Shown here piece by piece: positions 1 through 12,100 of a stretch of DNA of 64,000 nucleotides. The position numbers were made by a program, and so were the translations under genes. Positions within the stretch are counted from its first letter, which is position 1, and every line of letters begins with the position of its first letter. Source of the stretch: Lotus japonicus (Eukaryota; Streptophyta; Magnoliopsida; Fabales; Fabaceae); NCBI RefSeq assembly GCF_012489685.1, contig NC_080043.1, forward strand, positions 83,468,292-83,532,291, given 5' to 3'. A model generated the notes under the pieces. It saw nothing but the letters and a program-made list of their open reading frames with translations. It was not told the origin of the DNA and did not search any database.

Positions 1-105
1 TTGCATCATTAAGAGTGAAAAAAAAAACTGAAAATGAAAATGAAGAAAAGGAATGAACAAAGTAATTATGAAGAATGGGAAAGCCAGGTTGTATATGATT
101 GTTAC

Positions 106-1266
106 CTTGTGCTTGCTCTGGTATAGAAGCCAGCATTGATAGAACTGCCACCACCCAGAACCCTTGCCCTTGCATTTAAAACTCCATCTGTTGAGATGAA
201 GTATTGGGAAGCTGAACTTGGTGAAGTGTCTGCCAAGGTAATGTGGAAATTTGATAGAAATGTAACATTGGGGTTGCTGAAAGGGACCCCCCCTCTCTCA
301 AGCAACAGGACACTGAAGTTTTGAGAGAGTGTTGCAGCCAAGGGACACCCTGCTGTGCCACCCCCCAGTATTATGTAGTCATAAGCATTATTGAGGGAGG
401 TAGTTGAAATTGATGGTGATGAAAATGAGCTTGCCTTTTTAATAAAAGGGTACCCATATTCATGCCAGTTCAGCTTACCTGCAAGCTCCAATTTCAGTCT
501 CATCTTTATTAGTTCAAGCAAAATGATTCGTAGACATTCATAAAGTGCTGACATCTAGACATCCAAAAGTAACGAAGTGTTTGTTGGGTGTCTGTACTAT
601 TTATATGTCTAAGTATCATTAATGTCAGTTTAATTAAGTAATGCTATAGCTCAAGTCCCAAATAATTGCACATTTTGTGTTTGTGTCATTGTGTGTGTGA
701 ATAACATGATCATGGTCAACAAAAGAGATTAAACTGCAATGTTCAATGATCTAGCCCTCTCTATATACTCTTAAAGTGAAACTCTATGAATTGAAAGGAG
801 AAAACAGAACCACTGGCTATATGTGTATATTTCTTCAAGATTCTTTGAGAATTGAGACAGATTGTTGGCACAAACTACATGTACAAATTCCTAACAAAAT
901 TCTGTTTCCTAGTGGTTTGCTAGTTTGGAAAATGTCTCCCACTAACAGGTCCTCGGTTTGAAACCAGAAGAAGAAGTACTATTGAAAATAAAAATTCCTA
1001 ACAAAATGGCAAACTTGCCTGAAAGACAGGTAGAACCCAGATGGGAGATGTCATTAGCTACAATAATTAAAAAAATAAGCTTCACACAGAATGTAAAATT
1101 GAAATGAAAAACTGAAGAGGAATTGAAAAATGGAAGAAAGCTCTGCAGATAGATGAAGGTGTTAGTGGTAAATTGGTGAGAAAAACCAACCTTGACAAGG
1201 AGGTAGAAAGTTCCAGAGGCACAGAACAACTAAGCAGAACTTGACTGCACCAAATGTTGTAGCCAT
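106..1266 (-). CDS. HOTHEAD-like GMC oxidoreductase, 5' portion (partial, runs off left edge)
   Basis: FAD-dependent glucose-methanol-choline oxidoreductase of the HOTHEAD / mandelonitrile-lyase-like family, secreted to the apoplast; HOTHEAD itself acts in epidermal surface and cuticle formation. Two exons are visible: 1266-1191 and 478-106, with an intron 1190-479 (GT...AG). Exon 1 (76 nt) starts MATTFGAVKFCLVV and is a hydrophobic signal peptide ending near residue 26. Exon 2 restores frame through a split Gly codon and reads KLNWHEYGYPFIKKASSF, which is typical of this family. Next come the FAD-binding Rossmann motif YDYIILGGGTAGCPLA (residues 58-72) and the GMC signature GGGSSINAGFYTRAS. 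About 149 residues lie in the window, of the roughly 550-600 usual for the family. The exon ends at a GT donor (105-104) and the rest lies left of base 1. An ATG at 554 would also open the exon 2 reading frame, but that start lies in the intron and lacks the signal peptide. Confidence 0.9.
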
Positions 1267-4200
1267 GAAGCCTCACAGGGCCAGAAATACCACTCTCTCA
1301 CACTGAAGAAGCTGCTTCTTCCTTAAGTGGCTTCCTCTGGTTGGTCTTGTTTTGCGTGTACATCATATAAATACATGAAATACTTCCTAACCGTATCAAC
1401 ATTAATCCATGAGTTTAACACAAGAAATGAAGAACAAAATCTACATTAGGAGACACCTAATGCTGCTGTTAGAAACAAGAGATGCCATAACTGAATAGAG
1501 CATTTATTGAAGAAATGAATGCCGCGGTTAGAGTCAAGTTCCTCCAGCCGTTGGATCTGCCATTGTGTTCTCTGATCAAATTCATCAGTTGTGTACCAAG
1601 ACAGCTCAGCTCACCGAGTGAGTGGTTTGGCGTACTGATTCAACACTTTGTCTCTTAAGCAAGTGATTGCAAGTTTAATTATCAACACTTGTGAATGGAA
1701 AAAACTCTTTAGCCAACTTTCTACCACTTCGTGCCTTGACCATGGAGTGAGAGATTAGTATCACGACCATGAACCGTGGGAATAACTTGCTTGAGAAAAA
1801 GAAAAAAAAAAAAGGACAGTTCACTCACCAGCCTACACAATGAGTAGTAATGCTCCATATTTAATATGCCACCAAAATTGTGTAACCTCTTTTCAAATTT
1901 TATATCCTTTTTTTTCTGGTTGATTAGATTAGAGAGTATAAAGCACTGTGAGGATATTGTCCCTTGAACTAACCCTTGTACTTGATTTAGCAGTTAGCAG
2001 CCATTAATAACAACATTCATGCTCATCACCTAGACAATATCTTGAACATAACAAATTAGAAAAGCAAAAAGCATTTCAGCAATTCATGGTAGAACAGTTC
2101 AGATTATTTTCCTGATTTTGCATTACTTTTTCCTGTTTTTGTTGGGATAATATTGTGCATCCATCACAGTTGGCATTGTTCGGTGATTCAATTTATCATA
2201 TGGATTGGTTAATCATAGCAATAGGTGTTAATGGGAGAGTTGAGTGACACACTATATTGGCTTATCTAATAGGACTGTGCTTATGAAATTGTTGAATTAT
2301 AATTTTATTGTCAATGGACCAACCCCAACTTTAATACATTGATCTGCAACAACTGATTCTGCAATGTGGGGTAAGAACAATTTTTCAGAAAGGAAAGAGT
2401 TCCGTAGCATGTTGTGAAAGAGCAACATTTTCTAGGATGAAATGACACACACAAACAGAGAAGGGAAGACCAAGACCTAGCTAGATGCAACTCATATTAA
2501 TAAATGTAAGGTTATAAATAAAAAATCCCTACATTATTTCATTGCTACATAACTGTACACTACATAGTCATAAGAGTCCAAAACCGCTAAAATATTAAAG
2601 ACTTCTGATATTGTCTGATTTATATAGAAATATGAGCTGAATCCATATACTTCATCTGAGGACTTTGGGATCTGTTTGGATATGTCAGCTTCAGAAACCA
2701 GAACCAAATATTGTCCTAGACACTCTTGGCTGTTAGATGGATAAATTTTTGGGAGATCTCGACATTGAATTAACGAGAGCAAACCATAATAGATTGAATA
2801 TTACATCTCTTACCCAAAATTTTAAGATATTAGGTGTATGAGTATTTTAACTTATAAACTGCCAAACACTTTCTTTTTCATCTAATGTTACTTCTTACCC
2901 TTACACTTGGATTTGCAATAACCACAGCCCACAGCAACAAATAAAATTAAAAAATGAAATGGAGAGAGAGATCATGACAGTAATGCAAGAGGAAAAAATA
3001 GTTGGCAAAACATGGCTTAATCAATTTATTGCATCACTAGGCATAGCCAATGGTGATTTAATATTGCAAATTGCTATGACTCGTTTGGATCTCATGGACA
3101 ACGGAGGATCATTAATTTGCACATGCTTGTATGACATGAACTATGCATATCTTTTTTCTTTTATTCGTAACCAATGTTAAACCACAACATTGAGCTATTT
3201 CTAGCTATAGGCTCCATCCCTACCTACTTTTATGTCAATTTGAAGCCACACCTCCACCCTCCCATGAATGAGGCCTAAGTTGGTTGTTCCAAGCGTCCCT
3301 TGCTGAGCTGTATTGTCTATGCTATGCAATATTGAACCTCTAATTCAAGTGTTGTAAGGGGGCGTAAAGTTTGTAGCTAACCAAAAAAGTGTGAACCTTT
3401 ATCCTCATGGATATTGGGTAGGCAGGGAAGTAAATGGATCACGAGCTAGTATACCAAACATTGAGCTACAAGTTTTCATTACTTTTCTGCTCATTAAGTC
3501 TTAGTACTTCATGTTTGATTCATTTTAAACAATCTCTAGGTGGTTTGAGACTTGCATATAGAAAAAATTTCTTAAGAAAAAAACATCACGCCATGCTATA
3601 GAGAAAAAAATGGACATAATCATAACACATGAATATAATGTGAAAAACTTCAAAACTCGAGAAAATTTGTTTCCTAAACTAACAAATCGGGAATAAATAG
3701 TAAATGAAAATTGTTACAACACATAGATTTCATTCTCAACTACCCGATGACTCCCGAACACTCACGCAACTCACGAAAGCAAATATTTGCACTACATGAC
3801 AATAGTCTAAAACAAAGAGAGAAAAAAAAATACATTCTTAAAATGTTTCCTTGTGCAATTTGTAGCCAAAAACTCAGGCCAACATATAGTCTTGCCTCTT
3901 TATTCCTTCATCAAACTAGGCAACGTGAGACTTATCATAGAGTTTCTTTGACCTTCATCATCTGGCGATGTGAGACTTATTTCACCATTACAATCAATCT
4001 CAATAAGATAAGTTAGCCCACACATGTTGATGTTTCAAGTTCGAACATGATTCGTGTCCGCCGGAAGCTGCCCGTATTAGACCAACAAAGTTCTGTTATC
4101 TCTAAATCTGGTTCAACTTTCAGTATCATCATTCAATTGATTTATTACTTCAACCATAATGATACAAATCTATTGTTTCACTCACCTTCTCGTTTAACTT

Positions 4201-6130
4201 TTTATCATAAGTTATTGAATCACAATGGAACTTCACCAAAAATCTTTTGTGAACTGCTATGTTTGTGCAACTAACATGTTTCTTGATTAGAGCTAGTGAG
4301 CACCCATCCTGGGGCACATTACAAAGGACTTCCATCTTGTCACAGTTATTATGCATCAAAACTTATGACTTATAGCAGCTTTATGACAGTCACATTTGTC
4401 CTTGACCAAAATCACAATATGAACAACATAAATGCTGGTAAGGCTCATGAATAAATGTCAATAATATATCAATATCAGATGAAGAAGATAAGGAGAGGCC
4501 GTTCAAGGACAGTTTTGTTTGTTATACTCTGTATTTAGATTAACTTATTAATCTACCAAAAAAAAAGATTAGTTACTTGATGTTCGAAACACCTGATAAT
4601 AATCATAAGCTTAGCACTACAGAGATTATGGGAAAAAAACATGTGATTTTACCTAAAATTTAAGTTAATTCAGTCCAAACAAGTTGAAACCAATGCAAAT
4701 TTTCCCTAAACATGAGTGCATATTTAGATACATGTTGGAAAACCACAATAAGATCAAAATTATGGTGGACTATCATAAAAGTTAAAGAGATATTGTTTCT
4801 ATCTATCGTGGTTTTGGTTTAATCATGCTTTTTCACCATATTTTGACAAGAGCTTTTCCAAAATGATACAAGCTTACATATCAAATTGGATGCGCCCAAA
4901 ATGAGAATTGGGTTTTTCATTGTGTGGGAATAATCAAAATGAAAGGAAATAGAATATTAATGAAGTATTACAAAATTCACAAGTTTTTTAATTAAATTTA
5001 GTAGCATTTTTGTTTGACTGGAATCCAGACAAAGATAGCTATGGGGTCCGAGAGAATCATTACTCTTCACTTACAACTAATGAATTCTTTGTTCAACTTT
5101 TCATTTACTTGCATCCAAATGAGGAAACATTAGATACCTACATTACCCATCAAGCAATCTTTCTTTGTGATAACCAAACAAACCATTTAAATACCAATCG
5201 CTTTTTTATAATTCCGCTGTGGTGTTTGCACGACCCAATTAATATATTATGGACCCAAATTCTGCTATTGTTCCATGACATGTTGCTTTTACGCAATAAA
5301 AATGAGAGAGATATAGAAGACTGTGGAACAAAGGTCGATGTCAAAACTAAGTGTCACGTACAAATTCTGGACCACGGCTTTAAATTCCAATTGCCTGAAC
5401 CATACCTACAAAATCTAAATTTCTGAAAAAACATAAATGTTGTATACTGACTCAAACCCTTATAGTTATACTTAGTATAAGTGTAACTAAAAGTTCCAGC
5501 CGTTTCGATGCAAACCAAAGAACATGTATTGAAACTTGTTTAGTGCATTTTCTAGTACATAAGTTCTAATAAGCACGTTCCAAACGGGCTCTAAGTGCAA
5601 GCTGAAAATAACACTGAACTTTTAATTGATTCAATTCAATGCATGTTTAAGCATGCCAAAAACCAAAACAATCTCCTATTTTCAACACTTACACGTGAAT
5701 GGACAGTCGGTTGCCCATTATACATGAGGCTTACATGTATAATCTTATAAACCTAATATAAATACAGGAGTCCAATCAATAAATTCTCTAAATAGAAAGG
5801 ACACATTCAGAAAACTGATAAAAATACAAACAAAATTGATTGCAAAACCAGCACAACCATCAATGACAACACGTGAAATGAGCTAACATCTCCAACTATG
5901 TGGAGCACCCAAATTGAAAAGATAAAAAAGGACCTATTTCAAGGGGACCTACCTTGGATCAAAACATTGCCCCCTGTGTATGGCACTTGCACAAAAAACT
6001 GATGCCTTTGAATGTCTGGAAAGCTCACAAGTCATAAATTCATGGACAAGCAAAAACCCATCATGCAGCCAGCAGACACAACCTTTTTCAAACAGCAGAA
6101 GTTGTTATTCAGAAAAATGACTTTCTTCGC
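1267..6130. other. Gene-free interval between HOTHEAD-like and RHD3-like genes
   Basis: AT-rich DNA with no supportable gene. It holds the promoter side of the HOTHEAD-like gene (just above 1266) and the 3' flank of the RHD3-like gene (below 6131). Several open frames of 60-140 codons occur (2534-2782 minus, 2959-3180 plus, 3711-4016 plus, 5010-5426 plus). They have low-complexity or unrecognisable translations and no splice partners that I could find. I see no clear repeat structure here. Confidence 0.55.
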
Positions 6131-9100
6131 CTACTCGTCTTTTGATGAGCTGGCGTATCCAGTTCCGTTGTCCAATGATGTTACGTTAGATGAAGCGCTA
6201 GATGACAAAGAACTACCAGCAGGACCATCACTTTGATTGCTTCTTGATGGGTTTCTCTGAGGATTGTTAGTTGCAGGGTTCTGTCCCTCCTCGGCTAGTT
6301 TTCTCATAAGGTTCATGATAGTTGGAATAAATTTGGTAGACAAAGATATGATTCCCGGAAGCTGAAAGCAAGGAACTTAGAAATAAGACTGCTTTACAGA
6401 TAATGAACAGTTAGCAAGAGACAGATTAACTAAAGAGCTACTTCACACGTGAACCACACTAAATGCATGTTTGAAAATCCTTCTAAAATTGAATCTTAAG
6501 TCTATTAATTATGGGGAGAAGCTTTGGTGACTAGCTTCTAGATTTCAGAATTGGTTCTGATGAAAGAGAAGTTAATCCGAACATGCTATGAATGAATAGT
6601 AGCTAATTAGATGATCTTGCTACTGCTGATTACAGATTGCAAGTCGCAACCAAACTCCAACAGGCATGAGACACACAATAATCATGAATATTGACATTCA
6701 ACAATGAATTATAAATTGCAATAAATTATACTCACAGCTCCATTGCGAAATTCACCCGAAACGTCAAGCTGCACCCATAGGGCTTTAATAAGAAGAAAAC
6801 CAACAAAGATGATACCCAGATACATGGGATTTCTGCCACATAGAATACCAAACTTGGTGTGAGATCAATTGAATAATACAACAAACCTGAAGGGTTTTTT
6901 TTAGGTTTGAGCTTTAAGCAAAAAAAAAAAAGTTATTAAAATGCCCATCCAATACTTTATGTCCAATACATATTTAGTACTTTTACATTGCGCAGCTGAT
7001 ACAGGAGGGATGCAGAGCTAAGAGCAAGTGAAAAGTAGACATTAGATGAGTACAGTTGATATGCACCTTAGAAGTGTCATAAACTCATTGAAACCCAGAA
7101 TAGCCAAAGCAAATATTGCCCATGGGGGAGGTAACCAGTTGTTATTGCGCTTGTTGGCCTCCTGAAAATGTAAAAGGTATTGCATCAATAAGTAAAATTT
7201 AGTAACACATTTCTCAACGATAACATGATTCATATGCATCCATAATGTGCATCAAATTGATTTTTTATAGCCCTTGGGACCGTGCCAACTGCCAACAACT
7301 TCACAAATACAGGAAACATACATGAAAATATAAAAACACAGCCTTGCCTCATTTTTTAACACAATTGAACCAGATGGCTTCAGCTACATGTTTAAAATAG
7401 ATATTCAAAAGAAAGGTGTAGCATTTAAATTTTCTCATCACATATTTTCTGTTTTTCCCATGCATAAAGGAACCTTTAAAATCTAAAATAAAAAATGGGA
7501 AACACCATGCCTGAGCAGAAATGGCTTGAGAGACACTGTACTCTGTTTCTGTCTTGAACTGCCTCCACAAAGATTTGCACTGGACAGGTGTAATTAATGT
7601 TTTAGAGGATGGAACCTGCATAGGAAATTCGATCACAACAAGTGATCAGCTCTCAAGCTAGAAAATGTTCCTAAACATCATACAAGGAACCAAAATATAG
7701 CATTTTGTGGCCCAAAATTTATGTTCACGTAAATATTGCTAGAGTGATATACATTCTTAAGAAATCAAATTTTTAATTGATGCCAATCAGATCACTCATT
7801 TACCCAAGATGAGTACACAATTTACCACTTAATCAAATAGAACTAGAAGTATCAATGATGAAAATGCACCTCATCCCAACTGCTAGAAGCTAGCGGATCA
7901 ACCATTGTGATACTCCTATCTTTAGCAGCATTGCTCGATGAATCCAACAATGCAACTGCTAATGTTTTCTCGATATTATCGGTATCAGCATCATCCAAAC
8001 GAATTGCAGCCATAACAGATAGCAATTTCATAGACTGCAAAGGATTAAATTTGGTTTAAAAGATAAACTACAATGCAAACTAAATTAATAAAATAATATT
8101 CATGATCATGTCATACAGCAGAGCGGGCAGTTTTGGTGATGGCTCGAATATCTTCTTTCCCCGTCCAAACACGAGGCATTGAATCAGAATCATGGCTAAA
8201 TAACATCGTAAACCTGTTTCAAATTTAAGATAAGTATCTCTAAAGTAAGACTTGAAGGAAGAGGTAAAAGGTCAACTACGATGCAGACGGTTAATACCTG
8301 TCCTTCATACGGATGAGAACCCTTCCAGCTTCTTCCCTAGCCTTTCCTTCTACCACACCCCTTGCATAGTCCTCTAAACTCAAAATCAATTTTTGTCTCG
8401 TTTCTTCATCCATATCAAACCCAGTGAGTGCAGCAGAAAACCCTGAAACTGCTGATTCAATCTCCCGCCTAAGAATGCTCCTTATTGATGGCCAAGTTTC
8501 ACTATTAGCACCGTCCAAAAGAGCTTCAACAGATCCAGACAGAGCTTCTTTAAGTTTAGCCTGCAACATTACCACTATCAGATAACTTCCCAAGAACAGT
8601 CTTTGAACTTTTGAAAATAGAAACAAATAGATCAACACAACTCACTAAAAATTCATAAACTAATTACCTAAATCACAGTCACTAAGTATGAACAATATGT
8701 TACACTTTTGGCTTGCCATTATTAATAGACAATGTATTGCCAATGCACACTTATCAAATTTCTATCTATCCCTTTCTCATGGATATATTTCCAGAAGAGA
8801 TCCTTTCTTAGTTTTAGTCTCATAGTCAGTCCCGGATAGCGGGATAGCGCATAGCGGGCTGGCCGCTATTCAGATTTTTTATATATAATTTTATATAATT
8901 AATAGTTTAATACTATATACATATAAATAGCAAACAATGTCAAATATTGCCTAAAATTCATAACACTCGTAATAGAAATAAATATCATAAGTTTTGAACA
9001 ATAACACAACTAAAAACCACTCAAAAGCAAGGTAAAGAAGTCGAATGTGCAAATCTGAATGAAGAATGAAGCTTAATTCTTTCAAGTTTAACCTATAATG

Positions 9101-12100
9101 GCCCTGAGAAGTCCTAACATGCCCCTAAAAAGGTTCCCCAACGATTTAAAACCAAGGGGCTTGAGTCATTTTTTCCTTCGTTCATATAGCGCCGCTATTT
9201 CCCGCTATTGGCTGCGACTGCCGCTATTTTGGCCGCTACAGCCGCTATTGTGAAGTGCGCCGCTATTTCATCTCAATAGAGGCAGGGAACCGCTCCGCTA
9301 CGCCGCTATAGCGGCGCTATAGCGCTATTGACTACTATCTCATTACCACGCTAGATATTTCAACATTGAAATTTTGGCACAAACATGTATAATCTGAGAT
9401 CTTAGCATCATTATTGAGCTTGAAGATAATCACTTAAAGATTCATAAGACATGAATAATCAATGCTAGATATGTACCTCATATGAAGAAGTAAGTTCTGA
9501 TATTCTAGCTGCGCGCACAGATTCAACATGTGCATCAATATCACGCTTCAATTTCTCCCGTACTTTAAATGTATCCCAGTTTGCTTGTTCAATAACAACA
9601 TCTGCAATGATAGTAAATCAGTTTCATGTTGTAATTTAGTTAAGCAAGTATGATGCATACTTGCAACAAATATTATCAAGTTTAACTTCTCAGAAAGTAG
9701 ATCACTGGAATGAACCAAATCCCAGCAACTCTGCTCCCAGCACCAAATCAATCATTTTACACAAACGCAGTCTACTTTACTACCTGTTTATCCAAATACT
9801 CTTTTTTCCCCTTTCCATGGTATTCATTATAGGCTTCAACATAATTTATTGTTCACTACCCACTAGTTAACAGACAGAATACACATTTTATTTATTACCT
9901 GAACATGCTTCGTCAAATTGAGCCATAAAAGACCCGATGCATTTATTAGCAGCAGTAGAAAACCCTTCCCCTCCATTTAAAGCCTTTTCAAATGCCTCCT
10001 TGAATTTGTCAAAAGTTCCTGATCTTAGATGTCCCAGCACAGATTGGAATGCTGGTTGGACAAGCTAACCAATTGAAAAGGTATTCCATCATAAACCTTA
10101 TTAATCATCATAAAAATCTACAAAAGCTTCTTTAAGTAAAATTTAAAAAAGATAAATCCTATAATCCCGAATCTAAAATGGCCATTCATTATTGATTCAA
10201 TAATCAAAAAAATAGAGTTTCTCTTTCAACAATGTAAATTTACTTATGTTCATGAAAAAGAAAAAGGTTTAACAACCATGATTACACCAGGGTTGTTAAT
10301 GGCGGATAGCGTAGTGTAGCGGCAAGCCCAAAAAACGCTATTTCGAGCGCTATTACGGCGCTATAGCGGCAAATAGCGCAAATAGCGGTAAATAGTGGAG
10401 TAGCGGTGAACCCCCAGGGCGCTACGCTATAGGCTATTGCGCAGCTATAGCGCGCTATTAACAAGCCTGGATTACACAAGAGCCAAGTTAAGAAGAATTA
10501 CTTGCAACAGTTTTTCTTGAAGTTGCTTTTGTTTTGCAGATCTCACACCTTCATCGAAATAAGTGGCCTCAGCATCATACCTAGATTAAAAGAAAATGCA
10601 ATAGCTCAATTTACCTTCTGTCCACAATCAACTCATTCTTGCATGATGCACCTAAGATCAAGACAGCACACTTCTAAAATTTTCTACAATGCCACAGTTT
10701 ACTTGAAGATTACAAATAACATCACAGCAATAAAATTGGTCTTTGACATACAAAATAACTGATAAGCATCTCATCCATTGACGGTCTTTTAAAATTTTAA
10801 AAATAAATTAAGAGAAAATATTTTAGAGATAAAATATTCAAAAGTATAAAACAGATATACACAAATATATTATATAGGAGTAGATGAGGTAAAGACCCTT
10901 GACACCATTTTTGTGTATGTGTAAGGATTGGAAGAGAAACCTAAAATCATTAGATGGTATTACTATGTAATGCCATACATGAAACTAACAAATTGGGCCA
11001 TTAACATTTATAGACGTCACACAAATTAAACTCTACTTACTCTGACAAATAAGCATCAAGGAGTGAACTGATCTTTTTCCCAAATCCAGGAAGTGGGCCA
11101 GATTGCACAGCCTCTTCCAATTGACACCATTCCTAAGTGATGATTGAAAGCAATTTCCACAGAATTAGTAGTTTAGAGTGTCAAAAAATGTATGAAAAAG
11201 AGAAGAAAATATAATTTAATACCTCATTTTCAGAAAAAGAAACATATTTCTCATTTGCAATTTCTTCACATCGTACAGTAGCAACCATAACCTACAAGGG
11301 AGTCGTACCCTCAATGGTTAATGAAATCAATATACATGTGAACAAAAAAGCATGACTCTAGCCCGTATATTACCTTATGTGCAGGAAGGTCGAGATCTTT
11401 GTTCTCCTTAATGACTTTCCATATTTCCTGAGCACTAAAAGAAAAGCCAGAGGCAGGAACTACTCCACGACGGTCCCCTGCAAGCCCACCAGGAGCGATA
11501 GAATGATAGAAACGTTGCCTCAAGCTAGCAACCTACATGTAAAATAAATCAGAACAGAAACAATATTCATATTAGAGAATAAGAGATATTCAATAAACCA
11601 AAAATATCTATTCTTAATATGAAAGCCAAATAAATACAATAATTTATATACAAAGATTGAGTTACAAGTTACAACCAACAGTTACAGGTGCAGATATTGA
11701 AATGTATACAACCACAAATCCTGATAATGCTCATTTTCAACAAGTAAACCAGAACGAAACTGGTGCACTAATCATACCTGCTCCTTAAATTGTTCTTCCT
11801 TCTCTTCAAAACTAGAAAGTGCAACAACTTCAACCTGAGCAGTAATTGCCAAGTGCAAACAATTAATATAAATTACCAATAAAGTGCTGCAATGCACGAC
11901 GAAGAACATCAATAAGATAAGCAATGTCAAAGAAGGAAAAAATTACATTGAAAAATTCACTTAGAGGGGTTTCCTTGTGGGCGTGTGGTTTAGGAACAGA
12001 GTCCCAGATCTGCAGGAAAAATAAGTAAAGTAAGAGAGGTTGGCAAAAATTACTTCACAACTCAAAAAACATCAAATGAAGATGAAAATACTGCATTACC

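Noticed and set aside
2534..2782. Minus-strand 82-codon frame
   Set aside because: No similarity I recognise, no promoter or splice context.
5010..5426. Plus-strand 138-codon frame, the longest in the left gene-free interval
   Set aside because: No recognisable domain or splice partner, and the codon content is like the AT-rich background. It could be a decayed gene piece but cannot be supported.
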